Assembly (NCBI GenBank): GCA_900660155.1
Contig: CABFPE010000136.1
Location: 154,019-218,018, forward strand
Length of the DNA stretch: 64,000 nt
Source: Hofstenia miamia
Taxonomy: Eukaryota > Xenacoelomorpha > Acoela > Hofsteniidae
Direction: 5' to 3'
In this document: one piece after another, positions 11,608 through 22,300 of the stretch
Position numbering within the stretch: position 1 is the first letter of the stretch
How the letters are laid out: each line of letters starts with the position of its first letter
Made by a program: the position numbers and the translations under genes
Notes under the pieces: generated by a model
What the model was told of the DNA's origin: nothing
Seen by the model: the letters and a program-made list of their open reading frames with translations, nothing else
The model's database searches: none

Positions 11608-11782
11608 CATATATTTGTCCTATGCAATAACATATTAAGAATTTTGACATGATCAAATTGAACATTTTTTAAATCGACAAATGATTTCTAGGGAAAATTT
11701 TTGCATTTATTTCATGGAAATTTGTAAAAAATTTACTCACAACATTTAGCAATGGTTGCAAAGTATAATTTTTACACTTTAG

Positions 11783-12440
11783 GTGCTGTTTTTCAATAGC
11801 TGGGGAAGCACGCTTGTTGCTTCCTACAATGTTGTATTCCTTGCATTAGATCGTGTAATTGCAATTCACTTCCCTGTTTGGTACAAAAAGAATAGCACTC
11901 CTAAACTGGGATACAAGATAAGTTTTATCACAGTATTGCTTTGCTATGGGATTAACTCTCCACATTTGCTGAAATTTAAGATTAAAAATGGAATATGCAT
12001 TCTTAGTGGCAGTTCCTTATTTAATTACTGGTATATTGGCATTGGAACTCCATTGACATTATTCATTGTACCATTGGTTGTAGTGTCTGTTTCGAATCTG
12101 TATTTTATTCATTTTTTAAGGAAAAGAAAAAAAGGCAGCATGACAGAATATCGACTTAGTTATGTTATTGACGAACAGTATTGCGTACTGTTGCATTCTA
12201 GCATTATCTGCGGGATTGCTTGCGTATATTTTTAACTTCGAACAAATATCCGCTCAAGATAAAGCCCTCGTTCGTTTAATTAATGAGATAAAATCAGTTC
12301 TGCTGGTAACGAACTCTTCTGTAAACTTCATGTTTTATTTTGCAAGTGGTCCGATGTTTCGTGAAATATTCTTTAAAATATTAAGTGGTACTGCCTTTGT
12401 CTCTTCAGATACGGCAACCAAAAAACGCGGCGATAAATAA
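11783..12440 (+). CDS. Rhodopsin-like GPCR, exon 2 (TM3-TM7), with a frameshift
   Basis: Last exon of the receptor starting at 8656. The acceptor ACACTTTAG|G puts the first base at 11783. TM3 ends in LDRVIAIHFPVWY, the DRY-type motif with V for Y; TM4 and TM5 follow (VLLCYGINSPH, LFIVPLVVVSVSNLYFIHF), then a basic loop RKRKKGS. Near 12150 the frame shifts: RLS is followed out of frame by MLLTNSIAYCCIL (TM6) and TM7 with NSSVNFMFYF, the NPxxY equivalent lacking P. The - strand paralogue at 63050 reads RLTIMLLTNS in one frame, so two bases appear missing or one extra here. The stop is at 12438-12440. This is either a pseudogene or a base error; intact flanking TM coding favours recent damage. 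Confidence 0.82.
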
Positions 12441-13256
12441 ATCCTTATAGGTAATCTAGAGATCTTATCAGCAATGTTGGTTATTGACAGACAGAATGAC
12501 AGTTTGCAAAAGCCATTGACAGTATTATAATTTTGGCAGGTAAAGTACAATAACTGCACACTGAGGAAATTTAAAATGCAATAAACAATTTTTCGTGAAC
12601 ATGCATTTTTTGCTAAGTGCAGTATATATTTGTTATCAATATCATGTAATATTATTTATTCTTCAATAGAAAGATATACATATTTGCAATTTAAAATAGG
12701 AAATCATGAACATACATTTCAAATATGGTACTTTTATCACAGAACTTTTCAATTGTTTTAAGGACAACAGAATTATTGGATTTTAAATTGTGTCATGCAA
12801 TTTTGAAACCAAATTGAAAAAATCGGATTGGGTCTTGTCGGGTTTACATTTTTTGATTTCGGGTTTGCCATGCTTGAAAATCATAAATACAAAAAGTAGT
12901 ATGAAATATTGTTGAAAAGGTGTTCAGCTCAGATTCATAAAATTCTTTGGACATACCAGAGCAGCCCTGCCCTTTTAGGTTCAAAATTCATAATTCAGCA
13001 AATTGCAGCATTGGATTCACGTAATACTGGAGTTGGACTGTAATCACAATTTAGTTTAAATACTTAACATTGAAATACCTCGACATCAAAAAAATTGATG
13101 GGTGACTAAAACGCAAATTTCCCCAAAATATATCAAACTCTTCCTTTGAAGTAAAGCAGCTTTAAAATACGCATTGATTCATCATACTGAAAGACTTAGA
13201 AACGACCCTAACCCTTTTCCCTATTGCATGAGACTTCTTTAAAAATGGTTGTACTA
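12441..13256. other. Downstream of the GPCR, no further gene
   Basis: AT-rich non-coding sequence containing the presumed GPCR 3' UTR. A canonical AATAAA lies near 12581-12586. Nothing else was recognised. Confidence 0.5.
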
Positions 13257-13486
13257 CATGGTGTCCGTAAAGTCTGGACACAGGAAAATTAACTATTTTT
13301 CAATGTAGGCTTTAAAATTATTCATATTTTTTGCATCAATGCTTCAAGAAAGATTTAAACTTATAGTTCTAAGTGATTAGGGAAGCTTAATTTAAAAATT
13401 TAATGAACTGTATCCGGAAAGTAGTTCACTTATTTAGATAGTGACGAAATTATAAAATTTTGTGTCCAGACTTTATAGACAACCTG
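13257..13486. mobile_element. Tc1/mariner-type MITE, 230 bp
   Basis: Terminal inverted repeats of about 25 bases: the left end reads CATGGTGTCCGTAAAGTCTG and the right end, inward, CAGGTTGTCTATAAAGTCTG. Both continue with GACACA. Each end is flanked by TA (13255-13256 and 13487-13488), the Tc1/mariner target. There is no coding capacity. Confidence 0.8.
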
Positions 13487-14163
13487 TATACCAGTTGTCT
13501 TGTAAAGTATTATCTTGTTCTCCTACTTTCATTTTTTACATCTTCGCTTTTATGATTTTGTGTATGATGTTTTGCAATCAAAACCTATTAGTAGTATTAG
13601 CATCACGCACGAAATTATAGTTCAAATTCAATCTGAAAATAAATAGTTGAATTCTTATGAATTATGAAAAATTTCATTTATATTCTATTTAATTTCTATT
13701 TGCTATTAACTCTTCGGGAAACATTGCTTAACGTGGAGCCTCAAAAGCGTAATTGTGGAACCCATATGGAAATTGCCATATTTAACCCCCTCCCGTTTTT
13801 AAAGCCCAGTACTGACAATGGTTTTATAATATGCGGTGAATATATCTGAACTTAGGCCATCTACGTACATATGTATTTTTTTACTGTTAAAAAATATATA
13901 AAAAAATAACATTACTTTATATACAATTTATTCTCTAACAATAATTCAAATTGGAATGAAAAATATGTGTTATAAGTACATGAACATAAAAATAATAAAT
14001 ACATATTTCACCTAACAGTATGCAACCATTATTATGGCTTACTAAGAAATTATCTTTCTCCTTGGCCATGAGCATTCTTAAGTTTACGTCCATGTTCTAC
14101 AGTTTTGTCTAACATTGAGGAACTCCTTTTACAATTTCCGGCTCTTAAACAGCAGATGTTGTA
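13487..14163. other. No recognised gene
   Basis: AT-rich spacer. The short frame 13664-13849 (+) begins with a hydrophobic run but has no family resemblance and no splice support. Confidence 0.45.
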
Positions 14164-14495
14164 CATGGCTCCCGTGCGTTGACATTTTGTGAGCTCGAGT
14201 CGAGTTACAATTGCATTTAGACTTTATTTCTCTTTAGTTGAAACTATGTATAACTGTGCTACTTATATAAAAAAACAACAGAAGTACATGTTAAAGTAAA
14301 TGAAAGAAACAAATCATGATGGCTTACAATATGAGATAAATAGTGAAAAGTCAATAGATTCTTCGACATTATAGGCAAAAAAATGATGAAAAGTACATGA
14401 GCTGTTCATTCTAATATAAAATTGATTACGAAAACTCGAAATCTCGAGTTGAGTTTTTGGACTTCGACTTGAATTTCAAGGAATCACAGAGCCCT
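14164..14495. mobile_element. CTCGAG-rich MITE, copy 1
   Basis: About 330 bp with GAGCTCGAGTCGAGTTAC near the left end and CTCGAAATCTCGAGTTGAG near the right, ending in CAGAGCCC. It is homologous, in reverse orientation, to the element at 42433 (shared CCAAAAACTCAACTC and TATAATGTCGAA). No coding capacity. The class is uncertain, possibly hAT. Confidence 0.5.
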
Positions 14496-14963
14496 ACATG
14501 ACACAGCATGAGTTTCTTTGGTTTACAGCTTCTAGTTGTTTCAACTGCTAAGATAGCTTAAAATTATACCCGCTTCCTACTTTCTTATATAGGTAAATAT
14601 TAAGTAACGTTCAGACCTACAACTTTCTCACAACTTTGTCGAATGTAATAAAATTGTCAGATAAGTTGTATGTGTGAATGCAAGAAATTTTTTGATGTGA
14701 TCAAACTTTTCAAAGTTAAATCGATTCTACTTTGGTTGATAAGGCTTTGAGAAAAAATTATTAGAGATAATTACTTAGGCAACAATATGTTTAAAGTGGG
14801 AACGTAAACTCAAAACATTTTGAAACTAGTAATATTTCGAATATTTTGATGGTGTGTGATTTCATACTGACTGGGATGATTTGACATAGCAGAAATGGTG
14901 TATAGCAAAATCCCACATTCCTAAGATTGAGCTACGAACTAATGTTTGTAATGCAATTTTGGG

Positions 14964-15575
14964 TACTTTTGCGTTATCTCCCACACTCAAGTTTTTGCAA
15001 AATAAGCTAATTTATCAACATAATAATTATAACCTAAACCCTAACCTTAACCCAACCCATATTACAAACCATGACTCTAACTCCAAACCCAACTCTAACT
15101 ATACCCCTAACTCTAACTCTAAACCAAGACTTACCTCTAAACCCAACACTAACTTTAAGCTAAATTGTACCATAACCCAAATCTTACCCCAAACCATAAA
15201 CCTAACATTATACTACGTTCTTCATCCTGATAGAACCAACTCAATAACAAAAATGTTCATTTTGAATTATCAAAGCAAAGCAAAGGCCTTTAATAAGCTT
15301 TAAAAACACAGTAACTACCTGAAAGCAGCGTGATTGAATCACAAATTAGAATTATTAATAGTATTATGTTATAATTATTGTATTATTTATATTAAAACTT
15401 ACTAATATTATTAATACATTTGCATATCCCTTCTAAATATTGGCTAGCGTATGGTTTGGGTTAGGGTTAGCACAAAGATGTGAGTTGGCTTAGTTTATGG
15501 TTAAGGTTGGAGAAAAGGTTTGGGTTAGATCTATAATTATTATATCAATAAGTTGGCATTTATTTGAGTGTAGGG
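14964..15575. mobile_element. Fold-back element with telomere-like arms, copy 1
   Basis: The outer inverted repeats start at GTACTTTTGCGTTATC (left) and, read inward, GTACTTCTCCGCC (right), and continue inward to CAACATAATAATTATA and its partner. Inside the left arm are degenerate CTAACC-type units (about 15031-15190). Inside the right arm are the reverse units (GGGTTAGGGTTAG near 15460 and GGTTTGGGTTAG near 15518). A second copy lies at 33434. The 114-residue frame over the left arm only translates the repeat. Confidence 0.7.
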
Positions 15576-16489
15576 GGCGGAGAAGTACTCAACGAAATAT
15601 CCTTAATAATGATGAGTTGTTATCTATCCCATAATGAATGCAATTCAACTTTTTGTGCAGAAATCTAAATGAAACACTGCGGGCAGCCTAATTCCATCAA
15701 TTTAAAGATATATTATTTTAAAAGAAAATTCCATGATATATTTATAACTCTGTGAAAATTCTTTTCTCTCCAAAATTTCTAGCCTAGCTATGACACTGAT
15801 CACTACTGTTTAGATTTAGTGTTTCAGACGTAAGCAAGCATATCCTTTAGTCAAAAAGCGAACTAAACACAGAAAACTTAAATTTTGTTTTGTTCTTTTC
15901 TAATTCCTCTCTGTTTTTGTTTCGATTTTTTAGATTACTTAAAATGCTAGTCATAAATGGTTAAGATGTAATTTTTCGAGAACATATTAATCACTTACAT
16001 CCTGGTTGGCCATTCAAAGGCAACTTTTCCTAGTGTATAGATGAGGACATGAAGCAAGTTAAGAAAATGTTTCCTTTGTTACTGATTATAAGGATATTCC
16101 AATAACGAATTGTTTTTATTTAGGAAAACTTTCTATCCAAAAGAAGAGAACTCGCATCATCCGCTTTCCCAGCATTTGGTGTGAGGAAAGTGCTGTAAAG
16201 AGCATTTAAGCTAAAAGCCTATGATACAAGGCTGTTTGTATGTATAAAACTAACCGCAGGGAAAAGGCAATTAGAGAGCAAGCTTCTGAAAACGAGACAT
16301 GATCTGATTCAAAGCGAGAAGGTCACGTAAAAGATTAAGCTTGGGAATCTGAAGCTATTTGTGGATGGTTGAGAATATAAGCCTACCATGTGAGTAGACA
16401 ACCCCTTTACTTATATGCTTCTTACCTCTCGGTCAATTAAGAAACCTAATTACGTCTAATACTTATATTGTGATATATGTGTGAATTAC
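15576..16489. other. No recognised gene
   Basis: AT-rich spacer before the LINE fragment. It may contain LINE 5' sequence, but no motif was identified. Confidence 0.4.
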
Positions 16490-17330
16490 CTCTCTGCCTG
16501 CCTTATAACAGACACTTGGTTATCCGAAGATGTTGGTGATTCATTTGTATCTCTACCTAACTTCAAATTGTTGCAATGTGCTCATCTTCTAGTAACTCTC
16601 GTAAGTGTCACAGCAGTGGTGTACGTTTTCATATACATATAAATCTCATTTTCCTGTGCAGCTATATCCAGCCAATTACATTGAATTTGAGGTTCTATGG
16701 CTTGAACTTACGGTCACCTCACTCTATTTCTATTCTGTGTATTGTACTACCCTCCTGATGCTGACTATTATGAGCTCTTCAGTATGCATTGATCATGGCC
16801 AGTGAAAGCTTTCTTACAGCTAAGAATTATTCCTGTTTTGTTGTCTCAGGCGATTTTAACCATTTTAGACCAGAGCCAGAAGAGTGTAGCCTTTATCAGG
16901 TAAACTTTGAATTCATGCATATTAGAAGGGTCCTTGACACGGCACTATGCACGAAACCCGACTTTCTTCAATCATTCACACATCAATCGTTGGTTTTCAG
17001 TGATCCTCGGGCTGGAATCTGTTCTCTGCCATTGTACCCAAAACGTAAACAGACGGTTTATTTCAGGGATCAGCGTGAGAAGTGCAAGCGAATGTTAGAT
17101 ACCAGTCTGTCAGTTGCAAACTTTAGTAATGTATTTTACTATTCTGATATTAATATCATTGTTTCCCACTTTAATAGTATTCTACATCAAATCTTCAGAC
17201 AGTGGTTATATGCAATAGAGATCCTGAACACGTGACCTCTGTCATTAAAATTCTTCTCAAGAAGAAGAATAAACTTTTAAGGAGAGATCAGTTTGTGGAA
17301 GAAGAATCAACCTTTTGTAATGGGACGCCT
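16490..17330 (+). mobile_element. Decayed LINE fragment: endonuclease and linker
   Basis: Forward-strand piece of a non-LTR element. Endonuclease landmarks, in more than one frame: ITDTWLSEDVGDSF (about 16508-16550), IEFEVLWLELT (about 16680-16715), VSGDFNHFRPEP (about 16842-16880), then the 3' part with RRVLDTALCTKP, SLVFSDPRAG (a decayed SDH box, H replaced) and RKQTVYFRDQREK. A linker (HVTSVIKILLKKKNKLLRR, about 17228-17285) resembles the PWIT...IK segment between endonuclease and RT. No RT follows, so the fragment is truncated at its 3' side. Several frame changes and stops. It differs from the 0-5 kb LINE family in the linker. Confidence 0.72.
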
Positions 17331-17484
17331 CTGTGCATGTGTATTAACTATGAGCTAAAATCTTTTAATGCTTACCTGACTGGTTTATTTTGTAATTCAT
17401 CCATTTTAGTCTATGAAGTGAATGTAATAATGCTAGTTGAAACTAGGAAACAACATGTCAGTTTTATTTGTTAAAAGAGCCTTC

Positions 17485-17845
17485 TAGAAGAATTGGGGTA
17501 AGTTTTAATGCCAAATTTTTTAATGTCGTCCCTTAGAAAGTTTTACCGTCCATAAATATCGTATTTTTTTACTGTCGCCGCTTTTTGATGTCGTAATTTT
17601 TTAATGTCATCACTTATTAATGTCGTAATTTTTTAATTTTGGAATTTTTTAATGTCGTAAATTTTTAATGTTGTAAATTTAATTTATTAAATATGTTTAA
17701 CGTGGGTTAGCGCTTTGGTCTATAAAATAGTACAGACATAATGTTTTGAGTAAGGTTTAGGAAGAGTCATTTGCAACAATAACAATTAAAAATGAAAACA
17801 TGAAAAATTTACGACATTAAAAATTACGACATTACGCGATTTACA
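17485..17845. repeat. Fold-back with short AATGTCGTAA-type repeats
   Basis: The left part has many imperfect copies of TTTTTTAATGTCGTAA (about 17508-17680). The right end carries the reverse complement, TTACGACATTAAAAATTACG (about 17807-17826). The two sides can pair. No coding capacity and no clear target duplication. Confidence 0.6.
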
Positions 17846-18127
17846 CGGATATTTTAGCCGTATTCTGAGAAATTATGTGAAAGCTGTGAAATTTAAAGAT
17901 TTTAATAGAATTGGTTAATTTTTTTTCTCTATAGGGGTTTATGTGTTTTTAAAAATAACTTTTATGCTGTATTATAATATCGTTCATGATAGTTTTTTCT
18001 ATCATGGTTTGGGGAAAATGATGTGGTTAGGGGAAAAACGATGTGGTTTGGGGAGAAAAGCATTTCAGAAAGGGGAAAAAATATGTGAAAAATGGGAAAA
18101 ATTTCGAGTAAAAGGGGAAAAGCGAGT

Positions 18128-18130
<3 letters not shown>

Positions 18131-18186
<56 letters not shown>

Positions 18187-18187
18187 G
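18131..18187. repeat. (TA)n microsatellite
   Basis: A 57-bp TA run with one phase slip, just downstream (3' side) of the DUF229 gene. It is preceded by a purine-rich stretch with GGGGAAAA repeats (18010-18125). Confidence 0.95.
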
Positions 18188-18305
18188 TATATAAATTTAA
18201 TTCTACATATTAACTCTTTACTATAACAAAACTCCTCCAAAACATATAATAAGTTATTATAATAGCGTGCATACCCAGATAATCATAGTTTACACTTTAC
18301 TAATT

Positions 18306-20151
18306 CTATTGGCATTTGCAGTGCTGAATATCTATTTTTGCTTCCTTGCAGCTTCTTGATTTTTGCAAATCAGAGTAGATATTTCGCCCATGATTTTCCT
18401 GGTCGTTGGAAGATTTAATTGAAAATATGTCTAACAGCGTAGATCTCAGATCATATACTGTATACAGTTTCTGTTGGTTCAATTCTGCCTGGGAAGGGAT
18501 TTTGTGATGATTTGGCCTAATGATGCTTAAGAATGGAAGATGACTATTGTTATCCAGCGCTAAGATATTGGGATGATCTCCATGAATTACAATTGTGGTA
18601 TTTTTTGTAAAGTTCTGGAGGTTCCTTAAAGTTTTATAGATTGACTCATCAACACTCTCAACATTAGCGGCCAGGTAATCATGTAGATCTTCTATATCAA
18701 AGTTAACATACTTAGGTTTATCATAATAGACATTAAAAAAACGTGTAACATAGTCACTCGCTAAACTAACAGTTTGTTTTCCATACATACAATGATTTCC
18801 AATTGTATAAGGTGATGGTCCAATTTGAAACGTAAGTGGACGCTTATCATTTATAAAATTTTTATCACAAAACATCATATGATGATCGTAAATATTTACA
18901 TATGGAAATCTGGAAGGGAGTGGATGTAGCCATGTGTAATTCACCTCTAAGGGCCCCCAATATCCCATTGAACAACTAGAACTAACGAATCCAGTAACAA
19001 AACCAGCGCTTTCAAAAATACTTTCAAACAAATTAACTGAAGTATTTCTATGGGTCGCAAGATGGGGTGTATCCTGTGAACAACGGAGATCTGTTATTTC
19101 TTGTCCTCCCTTTCAAATCGTGATAGCGAATAAACGTGTGATAATTAATTTTCAGGTTCTTTTTCCATGATTTTAAAAGACCAAACGTTTTTGGCCAGTA
19201 AATCTCTGCAAACTGCCGTGAGAGACTGTCAACAAAAATTACCAATAGGTTTTCATGATTTTTGTTTGAATGCATCATTTTAAGGTCATTTCTTCGCACT
19301 ACATTTATAAAAACCTGCGGAGCATCCCGCAATCTAGATATCACTAGTTCATGTTCTTGAATTTTGCTTAAGTTTTCTTTTAAATCAATAAGATTTTCAT
19401 GTACTGATTTAATCATCATTTGAATGGTTCGTGTATAATTATCACTCACTCCCCACATTGTCATATTTGGATATGCAACTAGTTTTGGTTTTCCACTTAG
19501 TATATCAATCCAAGACACATCATGTGTATTTTCACATGTAAACAAAGAAGGATGGAATTTCATCATTTTTAAAGCAAATTGATGAATATTGATTAAATTT
19601 GAATTTACATCTACCCTGCAGTAGATGCTTGAACTGTTATACTTAACATGTTCCCAAGATTTAGGAACTTCCGAAAAGTAATAAAATGAAAATATCGTAA
19701 GAAAAGCGAAAATCATATACGGTAATGCTTTTATAACATACATAGTATAAATAATGCAAAACAAAACCAAAACAGCTGGGACAAGATATCTCAAGGCATT
19801 GACATTGTAATATAAGTGGTTGTTAGGTGTTACATTCATGTCCCTTAAACCAATGCAAGATTTTATAAATATTAACAAATTTATTATTCCAATTAATTTT
19901 ATATTTTTTTTGTTGGATGCCTTTCCGTTATTAGATGCCACAATGACGCAATTGATTAATTCCATAGCAAAGGAGTAAAAGAAGATAATTGCAAAGCAGC
20001 CAATAGAAATCACTTCTGCCACAATCAATTTCCAAACATCATTTTCCACCCATTTCACCCATTTATCTGTAGTAATATCTGCCGAAGAACAAGAATATTC
20101 ATGCATTGAAATAGCAACAATGCTTACAACAAATAGAACCAGACTTTTCAT
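18306..20151 (-). CDS. DUF229 (sulfatase-like) membrane protein, one frameshift
   Basis: A single-exon gene on the reverse strand, about 615 codons. The ATG at 20151 gives a signal-like start (MKSLVLFVVSIVAIS); the upstream in-frame TTG is not a likely start. Residues about 40-165 hold three or four hydrophobic segments. A lumenal or extracellular domain follows, with NLLVIFVDSLSRQFAEIYWP near 300 (the metal-site-like VDSLSR of DUF229) and, in the second frame, DHHMMFCDK, YKTLRNLQNFTKNTTIVIHG near 505 then DH, PFLSI, and LYTVYDLRSTLLDI. DUF229 proteins belong to the alkaline phosphatase/sulfatase fold; the usual DHG is DHP here. Near 19070 the frame shifts (SPLFTG, then DTPHLATHRN in the next frame). 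An acceptor-like TTTTTTCTAG at about 20203 may be a 5' UTR or trans-splice site. Substrate unknown. Confidence 0.8.
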
Positions 20152-20214
20152 GTGTGAGACGTTGCTAAACAATTTTAATTTCTACTACATATTTTCCAGA
20201 AGCTAGAAAAAATT

Positions 20215-20252
20215 TGGACCGGTTTCGATTGCTTAGAATCATCGTCAGTATG
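20215..20252 (-). ncRNA. Hammerhead-like motif in a decayed PLE tail
   Basis: On the reverse strand: CTGACGA (20248-20242), one U, stem GATT...AATC around CTAAGC, GAAA (20226-20223), then the self-complementary ACCGGT (20223-20218). It has the same layout as the motif at 11488, including the single extra base before helix II and a palindromic helix III. Helix I does not pair well, so it is probably inactive. Confidence 0.45.
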
Positions 20253-20911
20253 ACAAATGAAATAATTAAATATTTTAGAATGCGCTAAATCATAAATATA
20301 CTGCACGCACTATAAATCTAGAATTATTGATGTTATCTTTCTTGGTTGTTCTAAGTAATTTTTTTTGTTAGCAATTTTAATACTAGTTTTTTTTCAAATT
20401 TTACGATGTTTTGATCTTATAGTAATATCTTAAAATTTTCTTCCTTGACTTCATGATGAATTAAATATATTGAAGAATTCAAATGCCCTCTTAAGTGCTC
20501 CTTCATCTTTGTACCAGATGTCTCTTAGGTTCCGAGATGTATGATTTATTGCAATCATCACATTTATATGGGTAAATTACAGAAGAAACTAATTTATTAG
20601 GTATACGATTTTTGTTGTTGAAGATATTCTTTGTTGCATATGATATTAAGATTGAGACAATTTCATTGAATTTTAATTTTGTGTTTAATATTTCAATTCT
20701 TTCGTTGAAAATTTAAATTTGGTTGCAAAAATACATAATTTTTACATATACTGGACAAATATTGTTCTTATCATTGTTTGCTTCATGAAGTTGTTTTTCA
20801 TTGCTTTCTTTAGACATCTTGGTTGAGTATTTTTTAATGAGTTTAATGGGATAGCCACTGTCTTTTAAGATTTCGAACATTTTATTTGTTGTATTCGTTA
20901 GATGTTAGAAG

Positions 20912-21618
20912 CAGAGATGGAAATGGGGCATATTTTTGTGAACAACCCTACTACGCCTAAGCCTAACAGAATTAGTGCCCTGCCCCATATTTGCGTGTTG
21001 ACATACTATATTATATTCTTTATTCTTCCGCGCAAATTGCCCCACTCAAAAAAATCCTGCTCCAAAAACTGTTTCCCCGTATTTGGTATATGTAAATTTT
21101 AAAACGGAACATCACACCACTATTGCCAAGAATTTTTGTATCCCCTACTTCTTAAAAGATACAGAATAATTTTTTCAAATGCCATCTACTATTACTACTA
21201 ATAGTAATATGAATCCAATAACAAACATAATGCCAATACATAATAAAACATGATAGAAAAATGAAATTTAATTGTAACTTTATAAAGGATAAATAATGTA
21301 TGGAATATATGTATCCAAGGGTAATTACGCTCTTTTCAGTGTAATTGGAAAGTCTGTTGAGGGTAAATCAAATTCAAATTTCTTATTCTTACTATTGAAT
21401 AGAATCAAATTTCACTAAGAAAATTAATTTTTCAAAATGCGACTGAATTTCCATGTAAAAATGTAAGTATTATCATGCAGTGAAATAAAATGTAAAAAAA
21501 ATACTTTTGCAATCTCTAAAATTGGAAACGTATTGAACCAGTTTTTCTCAATTTGCCTCGTGTATGCCCCCTTTAGACAAACATTGCCCCATGCCCGCCC
21601 CAACTTGCTCCATTTCTG
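20912..21618. mobile_element. Non-autonomous hAT element, 707 bp
   Basis: Ends read CAGAGATGGAAATGGGGC (left) and, inward from the right, CAGAAATGGAGCAAG. Flanking 8-mers are GTTAGAAG (20904-20911) and GTTCGTAG (21619-21626), six of eight matching. Comparing the two PLE copies supports the junction: PLE text continues across the element when it and one 8-mer are taken out. The ends are GC-rich (TGGGGC, GGGCATGGGG). No transposase. Confidence 0.78.
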
Positions 21619-22300
21619 GTTCGTAGTTTGTTGATGCAATTTTTGCTCGATAAAATAATGCTGTAATTGTGTTAAGTTTGTTTGACTTATTGCAATTTGA
21701 AAAGTATTGCATGTATAGGCCTAAAGTTTATTGATTCTATATGCCAACTTGTTTCATAATGATCATTAAAATTGTGTATTGTAGAATCTAGAAAACTAAG
21801 TTTATTGCTGTTTTCACATATTCCATTGTAAATTAAATTTTTGGTAGAATTTTGTTTAATAATACAAGAAAATGTTTGCTTCTTCATTTTTGTTAAAAAT
21901 TGCAAATATGTCATCATCATATCAATAATAGCATTGAGGAGTAGATAAAGGTGATACGTTTATGAAATCTTTTTTTAAAATACCCATTGTAAATGCCGAA
22001 ATTGCTGCCCCAATTGCCGATCCCAAAGCCATTCCATTAATTTGGTGGTAAATAGATAAAAGGGATGTTCATGTAGCAAATATTAAGAAATTTAATAGCT
22101 TTTTTGGTCAATTGGTATATCTTTTTCTGGTATTAGCTTAGTGATGTGACTAGGTGTTTTTTTAATGAAAAATTGTAAATAATGACTTTACGTCATAACT
22201 TACTAGAAAACTTTTGTAGTATTATTAGTTTACTATGATTCTTTTAGTCTTGTTTACAATTTTTAACAACAAAAAAGAAGCAAGCATTTTCTTGAATTAT

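Larger units (their letters stand above)
20173..22199 (-). mobile_element. Decayed PLE, reverse copy of a head-to-head pair
   Basis: A PLE of a second subfamily, reading away from about 22199. RT landmarks: KSLFT near 22185, INGMALGSAIGAAISAF near 22045-21995, and DDDIFAIFNKNEEA near 21915-21880, then FLDSTIHNFNDHYETSWHI in the segment 21920-21687. After an inserted hAT element (20912-21618) it resumes with EILKDSGYPIKLIKKYS and the GIY-YIG start LVSSVIYPYKCDDCNKSYI (about 20600-20530), ending in a hammerhead-like tail. Several stops and frameshifts are present. Its 3' end sits just upstream of the DUF229 start codon on the same strand. Confidence 0.8.

Noticed and set aside
15031-15190. Interstitial telomere or chromosome end
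   Set aside because: Units are degenerate and embedded in an inverted-repeat element with a second copy elsewhere; a terminal telomere would be a uniform array at a scaffold end.
14959-15303. 114-residue frame rich in N, P, S and T
   Set aside because: It translates the degenerate CTAACC-type arm of a fold-back element; the low-complexity product follows from the repeat.
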